Numbered from the stretch's first letter, positions 27,507-37,300 are shown. The stretch: DNA of 64,000 bases from an uncultured Draconibacterium sp. (GCF_963676735.1 NZ_OY781464.1:157001-221000); one strand, 5' to 3'. Made by a program: numbers and translations. The notes: a model not told the origin generated them from the letters alone.

Positions 27507-30482
27507 ATGGACATCGACAGCATAACTCTCTCCAGTATTTATAAAAAGCGAAAAAACGACCGCGATATTTTCCAGGAATTAATGCCCACCAAAGTAAAGG
27601 AAGTGCTTTTGGTAGCTACGCTATACGATTCATATTCGATTGTCAGGGAAGGGCAGTTCAGCGATAAAATTTTTGGCGAGTACCTGCAGTTAAACCTGTA
27701 TGCTGCCCCACGCTTTACCAGTGTACATACCCAGGAAGAGGCATTGCTTATTCTGGAACATCGCGATTTCGACCTCATCATTGTAATGGCAGGTATGGAT
27801 AAAGACACACCGGTAGCAACTGCCAATGCCATACGCAACGAGCGCCCACGGGTGCCGCTTTTGTTGCTGGTAAATAACAATGCCGATCTGCGTTTCTTTC
27901 AAACCGAGCGCAGAAGACTAAGTTTTATCGACCGTATTTTTGTGTGGAATGGCAATTCGAATGTGTTTATGGCCATGATTAAATACATTGAGGACAAAAG
28001 CAATGTGGCACGCGATACCCAAAATGGTAGCGTTCGGATAATCTTGCTGGTTGAAGACAGCATTCAATACTACTCGCGCTACCTGCCAATGCTTTACACC
28101 ACGGTAATGACACAAACACAGGTGTTGGTTAACGAAGATGCAAAAGACGAACTGCACAAAATACTGCGTATGCGTGCCCGCCCAAAAGTAATACTGGTCG
28201 ATAATTACGAAGAAGCCGTAAAGTTTATAAACAGTTACCGCCGCTACATGCTCTGTGTTATTTCGGATGTGAGATTCGAGCGGGGCGGGGTAGAGGATGA
28301 AGATGCGGGTATTGAATTGCTGAAATATACCCAAAGCACACGGAAATTTCCGATACCCTTGCTGCTGCAATCGAGCGATATTTCAAATGCAAAACGCGCC
28401 AAAGAAGTAGGAGCTGATTTTATCAATAAAAACTCCGAAAGCCTGTCGATGGATATCTTTAATTTTTTGTACCGCCGTTTGGGCTTCGGAAATTTTGTTT
28501 TTAAAGGTACCGATGGTTTACCCATCACTCAGGCCCGAAACCTGACTGAGTTCCAGGAGAAATTCAGAGATATCCCGGAGGGATCGTTGCAGTATCATGG
28601 CAGCCGTAATTCCTTTTCAACCTGGCTGATGGCACGTGGCGAAATTAATCTTGCCGAATTGCTGATGCCCATTCAGCTTTCCGACTTTAACTCGCCCGAA
28701 GAGCTGCGCCAGTTTTGTCTTAATAGTTTTAAAAAAATACGTTTCGAACGCCTGCGCGGTACCATCGTTAATTTCGACTCGGAATTTGTTTCATCAAGCC
28801 GTTTTATAGTGCGTATGGCAAAAGGATCGCTCGGAGGCAAGGGAAGAGGAATTGCTTTTATCTGCAATTTTATCGAGAACATCGATTTTTCAAAACTAAT
28901 TCCCGAAATGAATATCCGTATTCCTTCCACATCAGTAATCGGCGCTTTGCAGTTCGATAAGTTCGTGGAAATGAATAACCTTTACGACGATATTTATTCG
29001 TTAAACGATTACGATGCCATACGGAAACACTTTCTGGACTCGGAGTTCGACGATAAAATAAGGGGCCGGCTAATGGATTACCTCCAAAAAATTGAACGTC
29101 CGTTGGCTGTGCGCTCGTCGGGATTGTTTGAAGACTCCTTGCTGCAGCCCTTTTCGGGGGTTTATGCCACCTATCTCATCCCCAATAATCACCCCGATAT
29201 TGAGGTGCGTTACCAACAGTTAGAAACGGCAATAAAGTTGGTGTACTCCAGTATTTTTACCGATTCGGCACAGGCTTATTTCGATGCGGTGAGCTACAAG
29301 ATTGAAGAAGAAAAAATGGCGGTGGTTATCCAGGAAGTGATTGGCCACGAATACAATAATAAGTATTACCCCACACTCTCGGGGGTGGCGCAATCGTACA
29401 ATTATTACCCTATTGCCTATATGGAACCCGACGATGGTTTTTCGGTAGCCGCAGTGGGGCTTGGCATGTATGTGGTGGGCGGTGAAAATGCCTTTCGGTT
29501 TTGCCCAAGATACCCCACAATTAATGCGGCAGCACTAAAAGACCAGATGCGCGATACCCAGCGGCAATTTTATGCCATCGACCTTTCAAACCCCAATATC
29601 GATATGCTTAGCGATGGCGAAAATGCGGCCATAAAAAAGTACCGGATAAAAGAAGCCGAAAAAGATGGTACGCTCGAACACTCGGCCTCCACTTATATTA
29701 TTGAGAATGACGATCTTATTCCCGGAATTCATGGCCCGGGACCAAAAGTGGTTGATTTTGCCAATATATTAAAATACAATCATTTGCCACTGGCCGATGT
29801 GTTGCAACTCTTGCTAAAATTGTTTAAGGAGGCTATGGGCTCGCCGGTAGAAATTGAATACTCCATTGATTTGGAACCTGCCGAAAACGGCAAACCTACC
29901 CTTTACCTCTTGCAAATAAAACCCCTGATACGTACCGAAGCGCAGGTAGAAGTAGATATTGAAATGGTTGAAGAAGAAAGAGTGTTTATGTATGCCGAGC
30001 GCGGAATGGGTAACGGAAAAATGGAAAATATTCGCGATGTGGTTTATGTAGACCCCGATAAGTTTGATAAGCTGAAAACCAAACAAATGGCCCGCGAAAT
30101 TAGCCAGTTAAACGACTGGTTTGATGAACAGGGCCGCGAATATATACTTATCGGCCCGGGGCGCTGGGGCTCGCGCGATCCTTTTACCGGAATTCCCGTG
30201 CTGTGGGCGCATATATCAAAAGCAAAAATTATTGTTGAAATGGGCTTGCCCGATTTTCCGCTCGATGCCTCGTTGGGATCGCACTTTTTTCATAACGTAA
30301 CCTCAATGAATGTGGGCTACTTTTCGGTACCACATAACTCGCGCAAAACACGCCTTAAAATGGAGGCCCTGAAGCAACAAGAGGTACTGCGCGAAACCGA
30401 GTTTATAAAACATGTACAGTTTAATAAACCACTAACTGTTTTAATGAATGGAAGAGACCGGCGGGCATTGATTCATTGTTAA
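27507..30482 (+). CDS. Receiver-domain / PPDK-type ATP-grasp fusion protein
   Basis: A 991-residue protein joining signalling-like and PEP-synthase-like parts. Residues about 30-160 and 175-310 resemble two response-regulator receiver folds; the second has LLVEDSIQYYS and a VISDVRFERGG Asp strand. Residues about 430-820 form a PPDK_N/PEP-synthase ATP-grasp region with GSLGGKGRGIAF, AVRSSGLFEDS, PFSGVYATY and a late LYLLQIKPLIR. Neither the phospho-His swivel domain nor the PEP-binding barrel is present. It cannot therefore run the full PEP synthase reaction and may instead phosphorylate a partner, which is inference. It is the last core gene before the repeat array. Confidence 0.8.
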   Translation: MDIDSITLSSIYKKRKNDRDIFQELMPTKVKEVLLVATLYDSYSIVREGQFSDKIFGEYLQLNLYAAPRFTSVHTQEEALLILEHRDFDLIIVMAGMDKDTPVATANAIRNERPRVPLLLLVNNNADLRFFQTERRRLSFIDRIFVWNGNSNVFMAMIKYIEDKSNVARDTQNGSVRIILLVEDSIQYYSRYLPMLYTTVMTQTQVLVNEDAKDELHKILRMRARPKVILVDNYEEAVKFINSYRRYMLCVISDVRFERGGVEDEDAGIELLKYTQSTRKFPIPLLLQSSDISNAKRAKEVGADFINKNSESLSMDIFNFLYRRLGFGNFVFKGTDGLPITQARNLTEFQEKFRDIPEGSLQYHGSRNSFSTWLMARGEINLAELLMPIQLSDFNSPEELRQFCLNSFKKIRFERLRGTIVNFDSEFVSSSRFIVRMAKGSLGGKGRGIAFICNFIENIDFSKLIPEMNIRIPSTSVIGALQFDKFVEMNNLYDDIYSLNDYDAIRKHFLDSEFDDKIRGRLMDYLQKIERPLAVRSSGLFEDSLLQPFSGVYATYLIPNNHPDIEVRYQQLETAIKLVYSSIFTDSAQAYFDAVSYKIEEEKMAVVIQEVIGHEYNNKYYPTLSGVAQSYNYYPIAYMEPDDGFSVAAVGLGMYVVGGENAFRFCPRYPTINAAALKDQMRDTQRQFYAIDLSNPNIDMLSDGENAAIKKYRIKEAEKDGTLEHSASTYIIENDDLIPGIHGPGPKVVDFANILKYNHLPLADVLQLLLKLFKEAMGSPVEIEYSIDLEPAENGKPTLYLLQIKPLIRTEAQVEVDIEMVEEERVFMYAERGMGNGKMENIRDVVYVDPDKFDKLKTKQMAREISQLNDWFDEQGREYILIGPGRWGSRDPFTGIPVLWAHISKAKIIVEMGLPDFPLDASLGSHFFHNVTSMNVGYFSVPHNSRKTRLKMEALKQQEVLRETEFIKHVQFNKPLTVLMNGRDRRALIHC

Positions 30483-30690
30483 CGGTGGTGGTCTTAGCAA
30501 TAGAATTTTTACATTTTATATCATTCCGCTTGCAAAATGCGACAAAAGCAGAAGCATTTATATTGTACTGACCTGCTTTTTTACATATATCTTTTTCGTA
30601 CCGAACTAAAATAGTATAAAGTCTTGGTATGTCATCTCTTTTTGATAGACCGATTTTAAGATTGTTATTATTCATTTGTAGTTGGGTCAT
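30421..30690 (-). CDS. Possible remnant gene at the array end
   Basis: An 89-codon frame starting 12 bases inside the last repeat (A1) and overlapping the end of the preceding plus-strand gene by 62 bases. No family is recognised; the first ~65 residues are Lys/Asn-rich and ordinary in composition. Its start position matches where a cassette gene would begin, so it could be a truncated terminal cassette gene. It could equally be a chance frame. Confidence 0.25.
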   Translation of the reverse strand: MTQLQMNNNNLKIGLSKRDDIPRLYTILVRYEKDICKKAGQYNINASAFVAFCKRNDIKCKNSIAKTTTVNNESMPAGLFHSLKQLVVY

Positions 30691-30701
30691 TTAATATGTT
30701 T

Positions 30702-30831
30702 GCTAACGGTAAATTGTATGAGTAGTGGCAGATTGTGTGGTAGTTTCCTGTCAAACCGCTACGCAGTTTGAGCGTGCTAAGGACCTTGAATTTCAGCACT
30801 TTAACTGCCATTACTTATACAAAATGTTAGC
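30702..30831 (-). repeat. attC-like inverted repeat A1 (distal end of array)
   Basis: 130 bp. The ends GCTAAC and GTTAGC are complementary, and inner arms such as TTGTATGAGTAGTGGCAG pair with the opposite arm with few mismatches. The apical part has the shared TTTCCTGTCAAACCGCTA block. The high end reads GTTAGCTGC and is the exact reverse complement of the low end of A2. Flanking sequence below 30702 is not part of another repeat. Confidence 0.85.
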
Positions 30832-30927
30832 TGCTGGTGTTGATTCATTTCTCATTAATTATCAGTCTAAAATATACATAAATCATTCAAAAGAAGAACT
30901 AATGTTCACGAAAAAAAATAGTTTTTC

Positions 30928-31030
30928 GGGTCGGCAAAAAAGCGGTGGTAGACAGACAAGCTCTTTTGCAATTTTTTGGTCGCGAGTTGGTTTGTGCGAC
31001 TTGCAAATGTGCTTGGCTGTGTGGGTAGGG
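30928..31030 (-). repeat. Structured repeat B1
   Basis: Second repeat class. AAGC-TCT-TTTGCAA pairs with TTGCAAA-TGT-GCTT, leaving the TCT/TGT mismatch bubble seen in all B copies. It has the common TCGGCAAAA and GGTTTGTGCGAC segments. It begins 27 bases after the DUF4249 stop, and with B2 brackets the 12 kb module. Confidence 0.7.
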
Positions 31031-31056
31031 TAATCTTGGTTTAAGCACAAAGCTAT

Positions 31057-31854
31057 TTACGGAATCACTTTTTCTTTCACTTCTGAGGTATGAGCACTAA
31101 AATAACCCAGTTCGGAACCTGAAATATTCGAATATGGATTTGCTGGTGTTGCAGAACTGCCTTGAGTATTGCCAAAACTATTGAAATATTCATAAACCAA
31201 TCCATCAATACACTGCATCTCTATTTGCAACACATCACCTGGTAAAAGCTCTCGTGAAAAATTTAGTAATGGAACAGTAACATATTCGCCATTATTTAAC
31301 CTATCATCAAAGACATAGGAGTTTGTGATTTCATTATTTACAATCTCTACAAAACGGTAAAAGTTTACTTCATCAGCCGGGTCTTTGTACTGCACCCTTA
31401 CTTCATAATATAAATCATTTTCTTGTGCTCCTGGAAAACCAGGTACAGATGCTTTAATTACAATTAGAGAATCAAAACTAACATGGTTAGGAATAGTACT
31501 GACAGATTCAAGCGTTTTATCATCTATCTGAACATTTAAGGAATAGGTTCTGCCCTCCACGCCACCAAATGAGGTAGTTGAATAAATACCTTCGGAGGAT
31601 TCTAAAAGGATTTCACTATTTCCAAGATTATCTGTAATCTCCACAAATGCATTCCTCATTTTTGGGAAATCATTACTTTCATCAAAATTTACAGATTCAG
31701 TAATTTTGATAAGAGACTCACCTGCAGTAGATACACTACCCTCTATGACAATCTGTGGGTCTGATGAGTTAAGGTCAATATCAATCTCTTCGGTACAAGA
31801 TGATAATATCATCAATGCCAGAAAATATGCTGCTATATGTTGAATAATTTTCAT
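31057..31854 (-). CDS. DUF4249 outer-membrane lipoprotein
   Basis: Partner lipoprotein commonly found with TonB-dependent receptors; the ligand is unknown. A lipoprotein signal ends in the lipobox LSSC (Cys at about 20) followed by acidic TEEIDIDL. The rest is beta-rich. At 265 residues it is on the short side for DUF4249. It starts four bases after the receptor stop, so the two are co-expressed. It is the last gene of the 12 kb cassette and ends just before repeat B1. Confidence 0.8.
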   Translation of the reverse strand: MKIIQHIAAYFLALMILSSCTEEIDIDLNSSDPQIVIEGSVSTAGESLIKITESVNFDESNDFPKMRNAFVEITDNLGNSEILLESSEGIYSTTSFGGVEGRTYSLNVQIDDKTLESVSTIPNHVSFDSLIVIKASVPGFPGAQENDLYYEVRVQYKDPADEVNFYRFVEIVNNEITNSYVFDDRLNNGEYVTVPLLNFSRELLPGDVLQIEMQCIDGLVYEYFNSFGNTQGSSATPANPYSNISGSELGYFSAHTSEVKEKVIP

Positions 31855-31858
31855 CGCT

Positions 31859-34186
31859 TTAAAATTTGAAATTATACGTTATTGAAGGAATGTAAGTGAA
31901 AAGATATGTTTTGATTGCCACTGTTTTGGTAGGGTCATTTTCATCTTCTTCGAAATCGATGGAATAGGCATTCTTACGACCATAGGCATTATATATTGAA
32001 AAGTTTAGAGAACTCTCAAACTTATCGGTCTTTTTTATATTCCATGTAGCACCTAAATCCAATCGATGATATGCAGGCATTCGATACCCATTTCTTTCGG
32101 TATAATAAAATTGTACTCCATCTTCTATTTCATATTTGCCACTTGGGAAGGTAACGGCATTACCTGTATTGTACACCCAAGTAGCCGATAAACTCCATTT
32201 ATCACTTAAGTCATAAATACCAACAACAGAAATATCGTGCGTTGCGTCTTGTTTTGCCGGATACCAATTGTTTTCATTAATACCATCCATAAGTTTTTCG
32301 GTTCGAGACAATGTATAAGATAACCAACCAGATAATCTTCCAGTCTTTTTACGCAGCATTAATTCTAAACCGTATGCCCTTCCGTCTCCGTATAACAATT
32401 CACCTTCAAGGAATTCATTTGCTTGCAGTTCTGCACCATTTTTAAGGTCAATTTGATTTTGCATCCATTTATAGTAAACTTCGCTTGAAAACTGATATTT
32501 ATTATCACTAAAATTTCGGAAGTACCCTAACGAAATTTGGTCGCCAATTTCAGGTTTTACATTGTTGCTGGAAGATATCCAAATATCAGTTGGTGTTGAT
32601 GAGTTGGAATTTTGAAGCAGATGCAAATTTTGCGTATTTCTGGTATAGGAAAATTTAAATGAATTTGCCTGATTTAATACGTAAGCCATATTTAATCGAG
32701 GTTCTATATTATAATAGCTTTGGACTATTTCGCCCGATTTAAAAGTGGTTGTATCCGATACAATTCCATTAGTATAATCGTAGAAATCACCTGGACCTAA
32801 AAGATAGAATGCATTTAATCTTACACCATAGGATATATTCCACTTATCTGAAGGTTTCCAATCATGACCAAAATATGCGCCTGTTTCAAAAGTGTATTTT
32901 TCTTGTAATTCAATGGGCTTAAAATCTGAATCTTCAGAAAACTCTACCTGACCAGGTGTTATTGTATTATACCTGCCATATAAACCAAAAGCCAGTGAGT
33001 TTTTATCGCTAATAAAGTATTGAAAATCATGTTTTAAATTAACATTACCAATAACTGATGTTAAACTAAAATCATCATCACTCTCATTCATTATTGAAAC
33101 TTTATAATCGTAATCGGAATAAATAAGTGAAGTGTTACTAAAAAGCTTACTGTTCCAAATATGATTCCATCTTAGTGTACCTGTAATATTACCCCAGTCT
33201 AAACCAAACATATCCTGAATATTGAAATAATCTCTACCCATATATCCTGATAGAAAAATTCGATTGTTTTGATTGATTTTATAGTTTGCCTTGGCATTAA
33301 AATCGTAAAAGTATAATTGGTTATTATTCAATGATTCATCAGAAGAAAGTTTCAGAAACATGTCGGCATATGTTCTTCTGCCAGTAATTAGAAAAGAACC
33401 TTTATCCTTTATAATTGGGCCTTCTATATTAGCTTTGGCAGATATTAATCCTATACTACCACCTACATGATATTTTTGATTATTTCCTTCGTTCATTTTA
33501 ACATCCATAACTGATGAAATACGACCACCATATTGGCTAGGTGCAGTCCCTTTGTATAGTGTAAGGTCTTTAATGGCATCGCTGTTAAAAGTGGAAAAGA
33601 ATCCCATTAAATGACTTGAATTATATACGGTAGCCTCATCCAATAAAACCAGATTCTGAGAATTATTACCACCGCGCACAAACATGCCTCCACTGCCTTC
33701 TGCTGATGTTTTAACTCCGGGAGTTAACGTGAGCGTCTTAATCACATCTTGCTCACCAAATAAAACAGGAATTTTCTTTATTTCCTGTGGTTTTAAATTC
33801 TCAATGCCGATTTCTTCTGAGATAATATTCTCATTTTTCTTTTTTGCATTTACAACAATCTCTTCTAAAGTTTCTGAATCAGCTGATAATTTGTAATCAA
33901 GCCGCTTGTCATCATTTAAGTTAACGATAGTTTCAACAGACTGATAACCGATATAACTAAAAACAACAGTATATTCTCCTTTGGGTAAGGTGAGAGAGTA
34001 ATAACCATAAGCATTGGTTATTGTACCCGTAGCTGAAAGCTCCTTAACTGAGATTGTAGCCCCAATCATTGTTTCGCCGTTTTCGGCATCTGAAATAATC
34101 CCACTAATTGTATATTTTTCCTGTGAATAAGCTTTCACCAGGAATAAACATAGTACAATTGGTATCAACAATACTTTTCTTTTCAT
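31859..34186 (-). CDS. TonB-dependent outer-membrane receptor with N-terminal carboxypeptidase-like domain
   Basis: A 775-residue receptor likely importing a ligand through the outer membrane with TonB energy. A signal peptide (1-21) is followed by a CarbopepD_reg-like fold (YTISGIISDAENGETMIGA, residues about 25-110). The plug domain shows GGMFVRGGNNSQNLVLLDEA and the rest is a beta-barrel ending in an aromatic residue (YNFKF). No SusD partner is present; instead a DUF4249 lipoprotein follows. Its neighbours are an outer-membrane barrel and an ABC/TolC export set, and the substrate is unknown. Confidence 0.9.
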   Translation of the reverse strand: MKRKVLLIPIVLCLFLVKAYSQEKYTISGIISDAENGETMIGATISVKELSATGTITNAYGYYSLTLPKGEYTVVFSYIGYQSVETIVNLNDDKRLDYKLSADSETLEEIVVNAKKKNENIISEEIGIENLKPQEIKKIPVLFGEQDVIKTLTLTPGVKTSAEGSGGMFVRGGNNSQNLVLLDEATVYNSSHLMGFFSTFNSDAIKDLTLYKGTAPSQYGGRISSVMDVKMNEGNNQKYHVGGSIGLISAKANIEGPIIKDKGSFLITGRRTYADMFLKLSSDESLNNNQLYFYDFNAKANYKINQNNRIFLSGYMGRDYFNIQDMFGLDWGNITGTLRWNHIWNSKLFSNTSLIYSDYDYKVSIMNESDDDFSLTSVIGNVNLKHDFQYFISDKNSLAFGLYGRYNTITPGQVEFSEDSDFKPIELQEKYTFETGAYFGHDWKPSDKWNISYGVRLNAFYLLGPGDFYDYTNGIVSDTTTFKSGEIVQSYYNIEPRLNMAYVLNQANSFKFSYTRNTQNLHLLQNSNSSTPTDIWISSSNNVKPEIGDQISLGYFRNFSDNKYQFSSEVYYKWMQNQIDLKNGAELQANEFLEGELLYGDGRAYGLELMLRKKTGRLSGWLSYTLSRTEKLMDGINENNWYPAKQDATHDISVVGIYDLSDKWSLSATWVYNTGNAVTFPSGKYEIEDGVQFYYTERNGYRMPAYHRLDLGATWNIKKTDKFESSLNFSIYNAYGRKNAYSIDFEEDENDPTKTVAIKTYLFTYIPSITYNFKF

Positions 34187-34334
34187 TATTTATAGGTTTC
34201 TTTTCAATTTTATTTCAAAACTAATGGGGATTGCCTGTATTTATATTGAAAACTCAGTTAGATGAACAAAACAGGGGGCGAACTGAACAAGTTGCTTATT
34301 GAAATAGTTAGTGAGCCTTTAGTCTATTAAGAAG

Positions 34335-35108
34335 TTAAAATACAATAGAAAAAACGCCTGATATTTTTAATCCACTGTAACTTTTAAATCCCCCTATATT
34401 TTGGTCAAAATCTGTAGATTGAACATATTCACAATTCAAGCCAAGCTGAGTATTTTTACCAGAGCGATAAACAAAACCTGATGATACTTCTATGAACGGA
34501 GCATTGCTACTAGATTCTAGTTCATCTGCATTAATGCCATCATACATATTTCCTGAGGCTTCAGCCAATTTTGAGTTAGCAGAAACAAATCCGACACCAA
34601 CTCCTATGTACGGACGAAATCGCTGTTTCATTAAAAAGTAATCTAAACCAACATTGAAAGGTAAAAAGATTACTCCACCGCCCTCAATTTCAATATCGTC
34701 ACCATTGATAATTGAAAAAAAATTGGGTTGTATCGGTTCTATTTTTTTAATTTGAACGCCAAAGTTAGCATTTAAAGCTATAGTTTCTGAAAAATATCTG
34801 GCAACTGATAAGTTCCAAATCCCCATGTTATTGGGAAAATCTAATACATTGGCTACACGAGACTTAGATGAGTTATTAAAATTCCATTGACCATAACATA
34901 ATGATATTTGCCAGTTGTTTTTTAAGTGAACCATTAAAGAATCATGTTCATGTTTTTTTTCTTGTTCTATTCTTTTTATTTCATCAATTCCCCACTCCGT
35001 ATTTTGAGCAAAAAGACTAGTCTTTGTAAGTAATATTATTCCTATGATTGTTAATGGCAGTAACTTATTTGATTTAGTAGAACTTTTTTTTGTTTTCATT
35101 AAATTCAT
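34335..35108 (-). CDS. Outer-membrane beta-barrel protein (porin-like)
   Basis: A 257-residue exported protein with a signal peptide ending near SLFAQ (about residue 35). Alternating strands include IGVGVGFVSANSK, FIEVSSGFVYRSG and a final YSGLKISGVFSIVF, which ends with Phe as barrel proteins do. The start overlaps the preceding small gene by four bases (ATGA); an ATG nine bases further in is also possible. The role is unknown, and it belongs to the same operon as the export and receptor genes. Confidence 0.75.
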   Translation of the reverse strand: MNLMKTKKSSTKSNKLLPLTIIGIILLTKTSLFAQNTEWGIDEIKRIEQEKKHEHDSLMVHLKNNWQISLCYGQWNFNNSSKSRVANVLDFPNNMGIWNLSVARYFSETIALNANFGVQIKKIEPIQPNFFSIINGDDIEIEGGGVIFLPFNVGLDYFLMKQRFRPYIGVGVGFVSANSKLAEASGNMYDGINADELESSSNAPFIEVSSGFVYRSGKNTQLGLNCEYVQSTDFDQNIGGFKSYSGLKISGVFSIVF

Positions 35109-35353
35109 GATTTGTTAGATTTTAGAGATTTTATAAATTTCACCCACTCTTCAGAAACATCGGTTTTGAAAATACTTGTTGGAACCAGTGTATTTGTCAA
35201 TTCCCAAATTCTTTTTAGTTCTGCGAAATATTGTTTTGCTTTGTTATTCGAAGTCAAATATTCATTTAGTTCGGTTTGCTCATTTTCAGATAAAGAATCA
35301 GCAATTTTTTTAGTAATTAATATTTTGCATCGAGTGCTAACTTGTTCTTTCAT
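35105..35353 (-). CDS. Small FecR/anti-sigma N-terminal-like protein
   Basis: An 82-residue soluble protein resembling only the N-terminal helical part of FecR-type anti-sigma factors: LSENEQTELNEYL, then KAKQYFAELKRIWE. It has no membrane segment and no periplasmic FecR domain, and no ECF sigma gene lies next to it. It may be a stand-alone regulator, a truncated remnant, or unrelated. It overlaps the outer-membrane barrel gene by four bases and starts 11 bases after the ABC ATPase stop. Confidence 0.5.
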   Translation of the reverse strand: MKEQVSTRCKILITKKIADSLSENEQTELNEYLTSNNKAKQYFAELKRIWELTNTLVPTSIFKTDVSEEWVKFIKSLKSNKS

Positions 35354-35364
35354 TGTTTGGATAG

Positions 35365-36051
35365 TTAAATAATTAAGCCATCTGCCATTTCTATAGTGCG
35401 GTCTGTATTATTTGCAAAATCCGTGTCGTGGGTTACACAGATAATGGTTTGTCCATTCTCTTTTGCCAATCCTTTAAATATATCAAGCACAGCCTGAGTG
35501 TTTTTTGAATCAAGGTTACCCGTTGGTTCATCGCTCATAATAATTGAGGGATTGTTAATGAGAGCCCGGGCAATAGCCACTCTTTGTTGCTGACCTCCCG
35601 ATAACTTATTCGCACTTTTCAGTGCCTGGTCTTCAATGTCAAGCAAACGCAGACTTTCATAAGCTTTGTGCTCAATCTCTTTTGTTGAATATTTACCCAA
35701 CTTTAATGCGGGCAGCATAACATTTTGCAAGCACGAAAATTCAGGTAGTAAATAATGAAACTGAAATACAAAACCAATATGTTCATTTCTGAATGCAGCC
35801 AACTGATTTTGTGTCTTCCCGGTTAGTAAATCTCCGTTAATTTGAAGTGTACCTTCATAATCGGTATCCATTGTTGAAAGCACGTACAACAATGTAGACT
35901 TACCAGAACCTGATTTGCCAACTATGGATAAAAACTCACCTTTTTTAACTTCGAACGAAACACCTTTCAATACCTGAAACGTTTCAGGTTCATGAAAATA
36001 TTTTACCAGGTTTCTTATTTTTAATGAAGTTTTGTTTTCCATCTTATCCAC
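35365..36051 (-). CDS. ABC transporter ATP-binding protein, LolD/MacB type
   Basis: Cytoplasmic ATPase of a three-part export system. The 228-residue protein has Walker A GKSGSGKSTLL (about residue 39), a Q-loop in FQFHYLLPEF, signature LSGGQQQRVAIARAL, Walker B IIMSDEPTGNLDS, and the switch His in CVTHD. It overlaps the permease gene by eight bases. With the permease, HlyD-like and TolC-like genes it forms a MacAB-TolC-like set. Confidence 0.93.
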   Translation of the reverse strand: MDKMENKTSLKIRNLVKYFHEPETFQVLKGVSFEVKKGEFLSIVGKSGSGKSTLLYVLSTMDTDYEGTLQINGDLLTGKTQNQLAAFRNEHIGFVFQFHYLLPEFSCLQNVMLPALKLGKYSTKEIEHKAYESLRLLDIEDQALKSANKLSGGQQQRVAIARALINNPSIIMSDEPTGNLDSKNTQAVLDIFKGLAKENGQTIICVTHDTDFANNTDRTIEMADGLII

Positions 36052-37291
36052 GAATTATTGTTACTGGGTCAACCTTTGCTGCTTTTCTTGATGGTAAATA
36101 ACCTGCTATTAGGGTGGTTAAAACACCAAAAACTACTGCAAGAACAAAATCCTGAACCCGGAAGTAAATGGGTAAGGTTTCCAGGCTAGCCACGTTGAAG
36201 GGAACTTGATTAATCAGCAATGAAATTAAGTAACCAAGAACAACGCCTAAAAATCCACCCAATAGACCAATTGCTCCGGCTTGGGCAAGAAATATGGATT
36301 TAATATCATTACCCGAAAATCCTGTTGCTTTGAGGATTGCTATTTCTTTAATCTTCTCATTAATGGTCATATTCATGATATTATAAATACCAAAACCAGC
36401 CACTAATAAAATGGTAAATGAAACAGCAATAGCGATAACATTGCGCAGAGATGCGCCAGCTACCAATTGTTCGTTGGCTTCCTGCCATGACTCAATTTGA
36501 AAAGGGATTAGTAAGCCTAGTTTTTTAACAACGGGTACTGTATTATCCCGGTCTTCAATATTTATTAAAATATCACTGGCATAATCAGAGTTTTCACCTA
36601 TTAATTGACGCGCTGCTGTGATATTTAAATAGGCTTTTGTTTTATCTATATCTTTTAGGGAACTTTCAAAAATTCCAACAACAATGTAGTTCCTGGATAC
36701 GCCATCGGAGGTTAGCACATTTATGCTGCTATTTACTTGTAAGCCGAGGTCTTCAGCTAACAATTTTCCAATAATAATACCCGATTTATGGGTTTGTAAA
36801 TTGTTCCAATTGCCTTGGGTAATTATTTCTGAACTTTTAAATAGCTTGTCCTCCTGTTCTAATTCAATACCAGAAACTCTTCCATTTATCTTTTTTGACC
36901 CGCTCCTAAAAAATACGCTAAAGTTTATTTGGCGGGCAACAGCAACAACTTCTTCCTGCTTTTCTACTAATGAAACAATGCCGGAAGAATTCTTAATACC
37001 ACTTGTATATTGAATGCTTTTTCGGTTATGAATATTAAATACAGTTTGAGAATTATCGTATTCACTTTCGATAGGATTGTAAGAATGATTATTGTCCTGA
37101 TTGTAAATGCGGATATGAGATAAAGCACTAAATGCAAGGTCGTCTTGTGTTTTGTTAACACCATTCATAAAACTATTCATGAAAATATACATAGAGACAC
37201 CAAATGTAACTCCCATAATGGCTACAAAAGTTTGCCAAAACTTTGAGGTAAGGTGAACACTAGCTATTTGAATATTTACTGATTTAGCCAT
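36044..37291 (-). CDS. ABC transporter permease, MacB/LolC type
   Basis: A 415-residue inner-membrane permease with one N-terminal membrane segment (about 18-38), a large periplasmic domain, and three C-terminal membrane segments at about 285-400 (FtsX fold). It ends in YLPSRKAAKVDPVTIIRG, the typical MacB/LolC C-terminal box. It partners with the ATPase just downstream and the HlyD-like protein 10 bases upstream. The substrate could be lipoproteins, peptides or toxic small molecules. Confidence 0.88.
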   Translation of the reverse strand: MAKSVNIQIASVHLTSKFWQTFVAIMGVTFGVSMYIFMNSFMNGVNKTQDDLAFSALSHIRIYNQDNNHSYNPIESEYDNSQTVFNIHNRKSIQYTSGIKNSSGIVSLVEKQEEVVAVARQINFSVFFRSGSKKINGRVSGIELEQEDKLFKSSEIITQGNWNNLQTHKSGIIIGKLLAEDLGLQVNSSINVLTSDGVSRNYIVVGIFESSLKDIDKTKAYLNITAARQLIGENSDYASDILINIEDRDNTVPVVKKLGLLIPFQIESWQEANEQLVAGASLRNVIAIAVSFTILLVAGFGIYNIMNMTINEKIKEIAILKATGFSGNDIKSIFLAQAGAIGLLGGFLGVVLGYLISLLINQVPFNVASLETLPIYFRVQDFVLAVVFGVLTTLIAGYLPSRKAAKVDPVTIIRG

Positions 37292-37300
37292 GAGTTTTAA

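Noticed and set aside
30474..30498. CATTGTTAACGG resembles an A-repeat end at the stop of the 991-residue gene
   Set aside because: Its bases after GTTA do not match the A1 low end, no repeat body is attached, and it lies in a conserved coding end; probably chance.
30725..31033. 102-codon plus-strand frame
   Set aside because: It covers repeats A1 and B1 and opposes all neighbouring genes.
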